Shown in pieces: positions 9,756 to 19,004 of a stretch of 64,000 nt of DNA. A program made the position numbers and the translations under genes. The notes beneath the pieces are model-generated. The model worked only from the letters and a program-made list of their open reading frames with translations, was not told where the DNA came from and ran no database searches. Numbering within the stretch: the stretch's first letter is position 1; each line of letters opens with the position of its first letter. Source of the DNA: Leishmania martiniquensis (taxonomy: Eukaryota; Euglenozoa; Kinetoplastea; Trypanosomatida; Trypanosomatidae); assembly GCF_017916325.1 (NCBI RefSeq), contig NC_090143.1:124001-188000 (forward strand), written 5' to 3'.

Positions 9756-12700
9756 GTTGCCCGAGCTCAGCCAAGCGCTGCCGACGGTCTCCTGTCGATC
9801 TTTCGCAGGGGCACGCACGGCTTTGTGGCCAAGGGCAGCGACAGGAGGAGAGCCCTGTACGTGCTGCCTACGTGGCCGCCGAGGCGCTCGTCGCGGACGC
9901 GGAGGTGCGCCCCGGGTGCACCCCTCCTGCGGCGTCGCCGACACAGGAGAGCCCTTGTTTTCGACGGAGGCGAGCGCCGAGGGCGCCAGTGAGGGGGCGG
10001 GCCGAAGCGCATACGTGTGCGTATATGTGCCATGCAACCCCCCCCCCACGTACTCCGCCCGCCCCATCCGCTCTTTCGACTCGTCAAGAAGCCTTCCGCG
10101 ATGGAGGGCTGTTGGGGGGGGAAGGGCGGTGCCGCGCGCATCTCATACGCGCTGCCTATTGTTTACAAGCTGATAGATGGCTGTCGCAAGCTCGGACGGT
10201 CCGGGCCGGTTCGTCTCGCCTTGGCGGATCTCGTTGGGGGAGCCAATACATGCCGGATTCGTGGGGCTGCGCTCCCTCCGCAAACGTGGCCACGCAGAGC
10301 CATTATTCCCCTCTCCTCTTGCTGAGGCGCAGGGTAGCGCACAAATCTGTATGAGCAGCCACACGATGTGGTGCTCGTGCCGCGTCATCCTTGCAAAATC
10401 CTCTAGAACCGCGGCCAGCCCACCTCATCGGTGAAGTAGCGGTGGTGGTCCGCAAGAGCCGATGTCTGCGGACACGCTCGCTCGGAGCAGGGCGATCGAC
10501 TCTCGGTGGACCGGCGCGCCGGTACGGGTACACGCCCCTCCCCTCCCCCCTAAAGGCCAGCCTCGAGAAAAGGGCGCATCCCCGGCTTCACCACTGCTGG
10601 AGGCGCTCTGAGAGGGGGGGCGAATGTGGAGGTTATCGAGAGGCCGTAGCTCTGCGCTGTTGGCGCGCCACGTCAGTGTACACGGCCTCATAAACGTCGG
10701 CGACGCCGGTGCGGCTCCGCAGCAGATGGCGAACCGTCACCCCAACTGTTGATCACCCCCTCCCCCTCTTGGAGGGTCTAGAAATGTCTGAACGTGTCGC
10801 GGCTGCGCATTGTAGCGTCGAACGGGGACGGCTGTAGACATCTTCACGTACATCAGGCGTGGCCACAGCGGCTGGGACGCCACATCGAACCGCTGCAGCG
10901 CTTTAAGGCGGCCTCGACAGTGGCCGTCATCGCCGCTGCCGTCACGTCCCACGTGTGGGCCGGCGCGCGCTTGCGGCTCATTGCTGTTTTTTTCTTTTCC
11001 GCTCTCCCATTGAGTGACAGCGGAGGAGGGGGGAGAGGGACAGGCAGAGCGGCACCAGCCATCGAGGCGAAGCTGGTAGCTTGCAGGCGAGTTTTTCCCG
11101 TCTTGCACATCGCCCAAGCCTTGGCAGTAGAGGAGCACCCACCCATCTACTCCTCCATACAAGCACAGCCGGTCTTCTCCCAGCGTTGACGAGCACGGGG
11201 TGACAGCGTACGGCACGAGTGCTGGAGCGCGCTGTCGTCAACGTCCAGAGACCGCGACGGGAAGAGGTGCCGCCTTTGCTACACGATCGACGGTACTCTC
11301 CCCCAGCCGCGCCGTGGGCGCTGAGCGCGGGAGGGGGTCCTCGCTACCGAGGCAGGGCGTGAAGTTGCTTCCCAGCAGGGACGCGGCAACCACCGCCAGG
11401 ACGCGAACTGTGGACCGGAGCGCGTTCTGAGAGATCCAACCCACAGCAGCCGCAGCATGCAACCAGCAAGCTTCCCAGGCTCTCTGCAGGTAACGCTGCC
11501 CCCTCCCTCCGCAATTTTCACGCACATACGTCATTCGTGGAAACGGCACCGCTACGCTGCTGTAGTCAAGAACAGCGGCGCTCGCCATAACGAACTGGAC
11601 GACAACGGCGCCCGGCATCGCTTTCTGGTCAACCTGCGGCCTCGCCAGAGCACCCACAGCCACAGGACCGCGACAAAACTGCGCGGTCGCTGCCACGACA
11701 GGCTGAGAAAGAGGGCTTCTCTGACACGCCCTTGATAGCCTGACGGAGCTCACGCAGCGCACACGCCAGCAATGCCACTGGAACCACCACCTACACCTTG
11801 TGGTCTCGGCCGTGTGGCCGCCGCCGTGCCGCACCGCTTTCGGCCACGGACATGCGGTCCAGTCCCAGTTAGATAACTCGCACCGCGGCGCACCCCAACG
11901 CAGGCTCCGAGTCCTTTTGCTGCCCCCCGCTCCCTCGAGTCTCTGCACGTGAATTGTCAGGTCGTGCACGGTCGAACGCCGCTGGGCAGCGTCATCGTCG
12001 GCAGCGTAGACAGCTGCAAACCTGTTGGGATGCGGCACATCTGTGTGATCGGGCTCGTCCAGATCGTGCCATGGGTGCTTGGCTGGCAGAAGCAGTAGGA
12101 CATAGCGCCTCGCAGGCGCTGTCGGCGACGAGTGGGCTCTAGCTGCAGCTCGGCATGAATGGCGCCGACGCCTTCGCTAAGCCTCTCAGCGTGGGCGTAT
12201 TGGAGCCGCTCCCATGCAGACGGCATGGCAACCCGTGCAACAAGCTGGTCTTGTTCCAGCGGCGTCATCAACGGCTGACCTTTGCCTCGACTTGTGACGT
12301 CTGCAAGCCGCCGCGCGACCACTCCGCCGCCGACGGCGCCGAGGAAGCGCTGATGGTTACTCGGGTACGCGAGAGCTGTTGGGCTCGCACGGCCCTCACC
12401 CTCCCTGCGAAGAAAAGGCTCATCGCGGCCCGCGTGAGAGGCTGACGGCGATGGAGTCCGGCACGCGCGTCTGCATTTGGACGGGGGAGGAGGTGGGAGG
12501 GGCGTCTGCAGGTGTGCCCATGCGCATATCTGTTCGCCTCACAGCTCGCAGAGCTGATGGCGAGGTGCCCATTGATTACCCCTCTTCCTCCCACCTGCGC
12601 CCCACCTCTGCCCCCCTTCCGTGTGTGTCTGCGTGGCTGCCCGCCCGCCGCCGATCAAGAGCGGAAGCCGGCGCACGTGCACGAGGTCCACGAACGGCTC

Positions 12701-13682
12701 CTCACCTGACTGCAGCCTCTTCTGCCTCTTAATCCTCTCCGTTCATGCACAGTTGCCATTCATGCGCTCCTGTGGTGCGCGTACGCATTTTATTTGGCTT
12801 TATCCCCCTCTTCTGTCACCGTCCCTCACTCCCCCCCACCCTCCCCACACACGCACACACATACATACACATATGCCTCCGTGGATCGCCGCTTTGCCTC
12901 TCCCTCGCTCGCCCTCTCCTCCTCACCACCCCCTCCTCCGTCTCTGCTTGCGTTGACGCCGGCACGCCATCCAAAGCACTCGTCCACGTCTTCTCATGGA
13001 TGTCTGTGTACGGCTCTTGGCAGCACCTCTGCATCACACTCCCGCACTCGCTACCGTAGCGAGGCACGCAGAATGACTGCGAAGAATGAGGATGGTCAAT
13101 CGAACTGTGACAGAAAAGCAACAGAGACCTGCCGCCGCAGCAGCCGGAGAGCGAAGCTGAGGCAATCGAAGAAGAGTCCGCTGACGAGGTAGTGTGCCAC
13201 CTCCTCACCCTTCGCATCACCTTAGGCCAACCTCGCCTAATCGCCTAGGGCGCGCTTCTGCCTCTCCTTCGCTCCAGCCCCTCTGCCCAGACACACCTCA
13301 GTATCCCTCATAGCGCACACGATGGGGGTTCGTGCGAGCACGCCACTGTGCTAATGAGTGGCATGTGCCCGCGCATATCGGATGGACACTCACGCTACTC
13401 TGCCCCCACTGCCACGGCCCCTCCTTCGCTCCGCACCTCCTCAGGGCCCCCTCACCAGTTTTCCTGTCGGCATACTTTTCGCTCCGCCTCTGTCCTCGCA
13501 TCACCACCCCTCGCTGTCTCACGGGGGATCCCTCGTGCCCTCGCCACCCTCCTCGGAGCCGTGCGTGTGCGGCTCTCTCTTTCTCTGCCTCTCTCTCTCT
13601 ATCACCGATAACACACCCACACACGTCAAGAGGCGCTCGTCTAGCGAGGCGCGCTCATCGTTATCTTCGTACTCCTGCCGCA
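9756..13682. other. Long spacer (about 4 kb) without a + strand gene
   Basis: This is the longest non-coding interval in the window. The part up to about 10140 is mixed and probably 3' UTR. From about 10140 to 12560 the sequence lacks the pyrimidine runs of the other spacers and looks like decayed coding sequence on the minus strand (see the pseudogene entry). From 12570 onward it returns to pyrimidine-rich spacer with CA repeats (12847-12871). Plus-strand open frames here are short or translate to Pro/Ser/Leu runs typical of pyrimidine tracts. Confidence 0.6.
10640..12500 (-). pseudogene. Possible antisense gene remnant, frameshifted
   Basis: On the minus strand several open frames read like protein but change frame. 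One runs from about 12500 to 11957 (includes TPLEQDQLVARVAMPSAWER). A second overlaps it, enters near 12107 with RYVLLLLPAKHPWHDLDEP and runs to 11238, ending in hydrophobic helix-like segments. Further pieces lie near 11216-10737 (GEDRLCLYGGVDGWVLLYC) and 10730-10640 (HLLRSRTGVADVYEAVYTD). The frame changes by one near 12107-12110, and stops separate the later pieces. The base composition is coding-like, unlike nearby spacers. I do not recognise the family. A degenerate retroelement (such elements exist in Leishmania genomes) or an inverted dead gene are both possible, but I found no clear reverse transcriptase motif. GC-rich DNA also yields long chance frames, so this is tentative. Confidence 0.35.
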
Positions 13683-13802
13683 TCATTTTTTCCCCTCCCC
13701 CTCCCCCCGCTGCCGCCCCTCCGCCCCCGGCTGCATCGTCGTGGGCGATACCATTCGCCTCACCTCTCCCGCCCCCGCCCCTCTGTGTCCCTCTCTCATC
13801 AG
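13683..13802 (+). promoter_or_regulatory. Predicted trans-splice acceptor for the EB1-like gene
   Basis: C/T-rich sequence with several C-runs ends in CTCTCATCAG, AG at 13801-13802. Use of this AG leaves a leader of only 12 nt before ATG 13815. AGs further upstream would give a longer leader. Confidence 0.5.
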
Positions 13803-13814
13803 AGCACGACGATC

Positions 13815-15512
13815 ATGGCGACGACAGCGACGACGCCCTACACCCGATCCGCGATTCTCACGTGGGCGAACGACATACTGGAAGCGTCCTACACGAACTT
13901 TCAGAGCATTCCCAGCCACGAGGTGGGCCTGCTGCTCTACGGCGTCTTCCACGACTCCCCTTGCAAGGGCAGTGCTGAAGCGAGTCGTCTCGGCGACGCC
14001 GCTGCCGCTGCGGCGGGCAATGCTGGTGTGCCACGGCTCTCCGAAGCGGAGCTGCACGTGCACCACAAGCGACACCAGGCGACGTGCATGCGCTACCTTC
14101 AGCTGCTGCAGTTCCCTTCGACGCCCTCCTCGACAGCAGCGGCGACGGAAGCCGCGGCTCCGAAGCTGGACTGCACATATGCGTCATCCTCGTCACCGTG
14201 CCTAGATGGACACAACGGAGCCACGTCGGCGGTGGCGCAGCAGTGCAACGCCGAGCACGTTCTCGCGATGATCCGTGCGCTCAGCGCAGAGGAGGCGGAG
14301 CTGTTGCGCGCCGAGGCGAATGACACCCCAGCGAGTGACGCCGGCAGTACCTCAAACATCGTGTTGCTACTGGGGCCGTCAATGACGCCGGCGGCGTGGC
14401 TGAGCGGCGGCGCCTTCGTCGAGGAGCTGAAGTTATGGCGATGGGTGCGACTCATGGCGGAGCGGCACCGCTGTTCGGTCCGCGCCATTCGCCGCACGAT
14501 CCGCGCCTATCTGCAGCAGGAGGTAGGCACAACCCCTGCGTTTTCGGTGGCCGCAAAGGAGGCGCGGACGAGTGCGGTGGACTGTGCCCAGTCGCGAGGC
14601 GCTTCGCCGGCACCGCGCTCACCTGTTGTCGTACGGGAGGCGCCAGAAATGACCGAGCCCGAGCGAGGCGAGGCGCGTGTCGCTCACATCGTTGGCCAGA
14701 CCGCGCGAGCGCATGCTGAAGATGAACCAAATGATAGAGCGTCGCCAGAGATGAAGCGCATGAGACCGGAACTGCTGCCGTCAGCCTCGCGAGTGCCTGT
14801 CCATGCAGCTGCAGTCGCGGGCGCCGCCGCAACCATCGAAGCACCAGCAATGTTAAGTGTGACGCCGCTCGTCGGGTCTCTGTCGCCCGGGCACGGGTTC
14901 TCCTCTGCCATCACGGAAGTAGCCGCAGCACCCGGCGCGCGCGCAGACGATAGCAGTGCGAGTGGGCGTAGCTGGGTCACTTCAAGCAGTAGTGCGCTCA
15001 CCGCCTCTGAAGCAACCATGACGCCGTACGTTGCACAAGTAGGAGAGCTGCAAACGAAGCTGCGCAGTGCCCAACAAGCTCTCCAGAATGCGCTAGCACT
15101 CGAGAGAGCACAGCAGCCACAACCCCTTTCTATGCTGTCGGCGTCGACAACCGAAAGTGCGTCGGTGCGTTCCTCCGACGGCGGCACGCCCGATGGTGTC
15201 GGTGCCATGCACAAGGCGGCGCCGCTGCTCGTGCCAGCGACCAACCCGTGCGATGCCCAAGAGTGTTTGTTGCGCCAGCGGATGGTGAGCACCGTCTTCG
15301 CTAAGACACCCGGTTGCCAAGGCGATTCCTCATTGTCTTCACCCGTGCCAGACCCACGCACGTGCGATGTGTGTCCGGCCATCTTGGGACACGCGATCCA
15401 GGGCAATCTCGCCGCCATCGACAGCTTGGAAGAAGTCCGCGCTCGTGCGATCGCGGCGTGCCTCAAGAGGGATGCAGTGGCGTTGCTCGCCGCCCTTCAG
15501 AGTATTGTGTAA
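13815..15512 (+). CDS. Putative divergent EB1-type (calponin-homology) microtubule protein
   Basis: The protein is 565 aa, starting at ATG 13815. The open frame continues 5' through the pyrimidine tract, which is leader sequence, so the longer form is rejected. The N-terminus resembles the calponin-homology domain of EB1/MAPRE proteins: TRSAILTWANDIL (residues about 10-22) matches the EB1 pattern around its DMLAW helix; HHKRHQATCMRYLQLLQ (about 80-97) matches the helix before the EB1 core loop; and LKLWRWVRLMAERH (about 206-220) matches the EB1 FVQWFKKFFD helix. A short coiled coil (VGELQTKLRSAQQALQNAL, about 407-425) and a compact helical C-terminus (about 520-565) also suit EB1 architecture. 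EB1 proteins track growing microtubule ends. The linker is longer than usual (EB1 is about 270 aa), with low-complexity inserts inside the domain. Identity is inferred; a generic CH-domain protein is the alternative. Confidence 0.45.
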   Translation: MATTATTPYTRSAILTWANDILEASYTNFQSIPSHEVGLLLYGVFHDSPCKGSAEASRLGDAAAAAAGNAGVPRLSEAELHVHHKRHQATCMRYLQLLQFPSTPSSTAAATEAAAPKLDCTYASSSSPCLDGHNGATSAVAQQCNAEHVLAMIRALSAEEAELLRAEANDTPASDAGSTSNIVLLLGPSMTPAAWLSGGAFVEELKLWRWVRLMAERHRCSVRAIRRTIRAYLQQEVGTTPAFSVAAKEARTSAVDCAQSRGASPAPRSPVVVREAPEMTEPERGEARVAHIVGQTARAHAEDEPNDRASPEMKRMRPELLPSASRVPVHAAAVAGAAATIEAPAMLSVTPLVGSLSPGHGFSSAITEVAAAPGARADDSSASGRSWVTSSSSALTASEATMTPYVAQVGELQTKLRSAQQALQNALALERAQQPQPLSMLSASTTESASVRSSDGGTPDGVGAMHKAAPLLVPATNPCDAQECLLRQRMVSTVFAKTPGCQGDSSLSSPVPDPRTCDVCPAILGHAIQGNLAAIDSLEEVRARAIAACLKRDAVALLAALQSIV

Positions 15513-16970
15513 ATACGAGTGTGCGTGGGATTGGGGGAGCGGAGGGGACATCGCAGAAGACACCACACGCACACAGAGAGAGGGGGGGCGAAGTCTGAGG
15601 TGATTGGCTGCGAAGTGCGCTCGAGACTCGGCGAAAAGCGAACGGAAAGGGTGTGCATATGCGGCCTCATCCAGAGTCCTTTCCACCTCCATCCCCCCCT
15701 CAGGAGGGGCCGTCTTGTGCGGGCTCACGCCGCAGTCTTTCCCCTCCCTTCTTCCTTCATACAGCCAAAGACGAATGCCCGCTCATTCAGTGCACACGGG
15801 CGGAACTATGTGTCGAGGGAGACGACGACACATGCTCTCTCTCTGCTCGCAAACACAGTTGGCTCTTCATTACTCGGCTCTGTTGTGTCGATAGATTTCT
15901 GTTGGCTCGCCTTCTCCGCCCCTCCGCCCAGCTATCCCTTGTTGTATGCGTCTCTTTCCCTCTCCCTCTCTCTGGCGCCTCAGTCCATCTCCTCCTCTTC
16001 TCTGCCGCCCGCGGTATCGCACGTCGCCCGCGCGCCTCTGTCTCGCTCCCTTTGGTTCTCTGTCTCCCTCTCTGGTCACGCGCGCGCTGCTCAGTGTGTG
16101 TGTGTGAGGGGGAAGGGGTCGCCGACTCTCAGAATGGCGCTCGCGCATTTTCCCTAACGGCCTCCTGAAGAGGGGAGGCGGACAGCCCGGGAGGAGCGTA
16201 CGACGCATGACACAAAGGCGCACGCACATCGCTGCGATGCCCACCTGCCGCTGCTTTGGCGGCTGCGCTAATGGACGTGGGGCATTTCACGTCCATGGCT
16301 GTGCTCGAGGGCTCGTGGAGGAAAAAGGTGAGGTACGATGGCGGTGCGAACTGCCGACAGCTCTGCCACTTCCACTCCGCCCCCCCTCCCCTCTCCGCGG
16401 CACATCAGCGTGGGAGTGGTCTTCTTCGCCTAAAATATGTGCTCACTGGGCTCTCTGTCTCCGTGCCTCCGTCCTACCCTATGCTCTCCCTCTCTGCCCT
16501 CCCCCCTTCCGCTTCCCCCACACCCCCTACGGCGCAGTACGAGGCTCCGTGCACCGCCTCCACTGTGTTACTTCAGCGAGAATCTATTTGCTCAGCCCTC
16601 GTTGCATCGACTGCTGTGTGCATACCTTAGCCCGCACACCCGGGAGCTTGCTTCTTGGCCATCTACTGTACCACCACGAATCCCCTCCCTCCCCCCACCC
16701 CTCCTGCTGCACAGGGTCTACTATTTTGTGCAAGCGACGGGGGAGACACGCAACATTTCGCCTTCTCTACCAGCACCACGGTAGCTGTAGCTATCCCCAC
16801 CCCCCATCCCCCCACACACACACCTTCCCTTCCTCCTTCTCCCCTCTCTCTGCTTTCTGCGCCTTCCCTTATCCTTGTCCCTCCCCCCTAGCGCCTCGCG
16901 ACGCGACCTGTGTCGAAGTTCGTGGCCGAGTGCGCGTCAACGCAGTGCGCTCACGACGTTTTGTGAGCAC
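15513..16970 (+). other. Intergenic spacer, pyrimidine-rich
   Basis: No gene is supported. Open frames of 212 and 350 codons exist but translate to Ser/Pro/Leu-rich strings from CT-rich DNA. A second possible splice acceptor lies at 16890-16891 after a long C/T tract (16788-16889). Confidence 0.6.
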
Positions 16971-17050
16971 CTTTCGATTTCTGTTCTCCCTCTCTCCCTC
17001 TCACTCGCTTTCGCTTTCGCTTTCCACCCCTCGTTCTGGCGTCCACACAG
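16971..17050 (+). promoter_or_regulatory. Predicted trans-splice acceptor for the 219-aa gene
   Basis: A CT-rich tract with repeated CTTTCG units ends at GTCCACACAG (AG 17049-17050). The resulting 142-nt leader has no ATG before 17193. Confidence 0.5.
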
Positions 17051-17192
17051 CACCACCCGCTATTCGCAAGCGGGCCGTTGTGGCAGCCCGACGACCTCGT
17101 TGGATCGTCGTGTTCGAGCTTCCGCCACTTCACGCACCCGCCGTCCGCTCCGCTCCGCCCCCTACCCTCTCACCTCTTCCGAGTGGAGCGCA

Positions 17193-17852
17193 ATGGTGTT
17201 GCGTCGTAACTGTGGTGCCTCCGTGTCTGCGGCGGCGCCAGCGGTGGAGGTCCACTTGACGTGGAGTGCTCGCTGCATCGCAAGCGAGTTTAGGGACATC
17301 CGCGTGCGCAGCGGCGGGGCCGCCCCGCCGCCGTCGATCCCACACGAGCCCGTTCTGCCCATCGACTTCAACCCGCACATCGAGTGGTTTGAGTTTCCCA
17401 AAGAGATCTTCGACCCAAAGTTTCCGTACACACGCGAGGAGAGCATCCGCATGACGGAGGAGTCGTGGGAGAGCACAATGGACGAGATGGCGAGCCGGTA
17501 TGGCATGCGGCTGAATATGTCCTCCAAGCCAACGTTCTGGATGGCGTGGAGCATCATGTTCTTCTACAGCTGGTACACCCTCTGGGGCTGCTACCGCGCC
17601 ATGGGCACCGAGCCAGGCTGGTCGCACTTCAAGAATGTTGTGCTGAACCAGCCCACAGTGCCGGTGCTCGAGGAGGACGACATCTACCTCGATCAGTGGA
17701 TGCGGCCCGAGATGCGCGAGAAGTTCAGCCGCTACGACCGCTTCTGGAACTGGAAGCCTCTCGTGAAGCGTGACGGCGCACAGACAACGTGGCAGATTCC
17801 TATGCAGTACAGCGACGAGTCTGAGTGGCGCCATATGACAAGCCGCTACTAG
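17193..17852 (+). CDS. Single-span membrane protein, possibly mitochondrial respiratory subunit
   Basis: The protein is 219 aa, from ATG 17193 (MVLRRNCGAS) to TAG at 17850-17852. The frame is open upstream, but only through leader-like sequence. The N-terminus is basic and Ser/Ala-rich without acidic residues for about 20 residues, like a mitochondrial presequence. A conserved-looking soluble part (FEFPKEIFDPKFPYTREES, about 64-82) is followed by an aromatic membrane helix near residues 113-130 (WMAWSIMFFYSWYTLWGCY). The C-terminal half is rich in Trp, Tyr, Arg and Asp (RYDRFWNWKPL). One aromatic-rich span in a small Trp-rich protein is typical of accessory subunits of inner-membrane complexes, for example the NDUFB type of complex I. 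That is inference from architecture only; no specific subunit is recognised. Confidence 0.85.
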   Translation: MVLRRNCGASVSAAAPAVEVHLTWSARCIASEFRDIRVRSGGAAPPPSIPHEPVLPIDFNPHIEWFEFPKEIFDPKFPYTREESIRMTEESWESTMDEMASRYGMRLNMSSKPTFWMAWSIMFFYSWYTLWGCYRAMGTEPGWSHFKNVVLNQPTVPVLEEDDIYLDQWMRPEMREKFSRYDRFWNWKPLVKRDGAQTTWQIPMQYSDESEWRHMTSRY

Positions 17853-18620
17853 ATCGCAGGCACGCGCGCGAGCGCAAGCTGGTCGGTGCGCCGAATGGCG
17901 CCTTCCAGTGAAGGGAGGGGGTGGAGGGAGAGGGCTACAGCGATGGAGCGCCGTGAGGATGCGACGCGCACAGACGCACCCTTGCCCATATAATGCATGT
18001 ACGTCTGTGCACAGGTACATACGCCCCTGCGTGTGCCACTGCGAGTGAGCATGACTGTCGTCGTCCCTTACCATCTCACTCCCCGTTTCTCGCGCGCGGG
18101 CGTGTGCGTGCGTCGATCAGCTCCGCACTCGTTGCGTGGGCTCGCGTTGCCGCATCATCCACCTCTCCTATTCCCCTTCCAGCCGCCCAAGCCTTCCGTC
18201 TTGTCGCGGCCCTCTTTGCGCGTAGCAGGACAGGTGCCGAGGAGAAGGCAGAGAAGTTTGAGGGGCACCGCGTGCAATAATGGCTGCGCTCTGGCACCGC
18301 CTCCTCCACGGCCTCACCTCCCTTTTGAGAGAACGCAGTGCGCGTGTCCGTGTCTTCGAGGCATCGGGAAGCGCTCACAGGCACGCCTCGGTGCATGCAT
18401 GGCAAAATGTGGACGTCTGTCGTTGTTGTGGGAAGTCCTATGCTGAGGGGACGGGCGAAAAGAGTCGCTGCGCTGCGGGCCCTGTCATCCTCTGCTTCTC
18501 TCTCTGACACACACACACACACTGCTGCGTCCCGGGTGTGCGTCGCATCCCCAAGAACCCCTCCCCCGAGTAAGAATGTCTTACCGTTTGGGGTGCTCCG
18601 TGCACATCGATGCGTTTCAT
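17853..18620 (+). other. Intergenic spacer / 3' UTR
   Basis: Mixed-composition sequence with a short (AC)n run at 18508-18522. No gene is seen. Small open frames (95-159 codons) overlap each other in different frames and have no recognisable domain. Confidence 0.55.
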
Positions 18621-18718
18621 GCCCCTCTCCCCCTCCCGTGCGCTGTCGCCCGCACCCCTCCACTCCCTCTGCCGTTCTCCCTTCTTCCCCACCCCCCATC
18701 CTTCTCATCACGCCGCAG
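18621..18718 (+). promoter_or_regulatory. Predicted trans-splice acceptor for the 1871-aa gene
   Basis: C/T-rich tract ending CATCACGCCGCAG, AG at 18717-18718. The 286-nt leader that follows contains no ATG until 19005. An in-frame ATG at 18576 lies before this tract, so it should be removed by trans-splicing. Confidence 0.5.
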
Positions 18719-19004
18719 CACTCCCAGTGCTTCTGTGTCGGCCACTGCTGCTGGGGGCGTCTCGTGCTCGTGTCCCTCCCTCTCTCTATCTCCGGTCCCG
18801 GGCGATACGCGCAATAGCGGCAGTGCCCGGGGTGGTTTCCCGATCAGACGCGTCCAGCGGGGAAGGGCCGTAGGTGTGCGCGTACTCTGGAGAGAGGGGG
18901 GGTGCTGGCAACCTCTCGGCGGCGCTCGCTCCGCCATCTCCTCCCTGCATCACCCGCCACGCCGCTGGCTAGCGCGCGCGCACACATACACACGTTTCGT
19001 CAGC

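Noticed and set aside
9752..10354. 200-codon + strand frame overlapping the stop of the 1123-aa gene (ATGA)
   Set aside because: Stop-start overlap coupling is not how trypanosomatid genes are arranged, the composition is Arg/Pro/Ala low complexity, and there is no splice signal.
11938..12038. YAADDDA on the minus strand as a reverse transcriptase active site
   Set aside because: The spacing is not the usual YxDD motif and no other RT blocks could be recognised nearby, so the retroelement reading is kept only as a possibility.
15519..17259. 212- and 350-codon + strand frames in the spacer before the 219-aa gene
   Set aside because: They translate C/T-rich leader DNA into Ser/Pro/Leu/His strings; the second overlaps the real gene in another frame.
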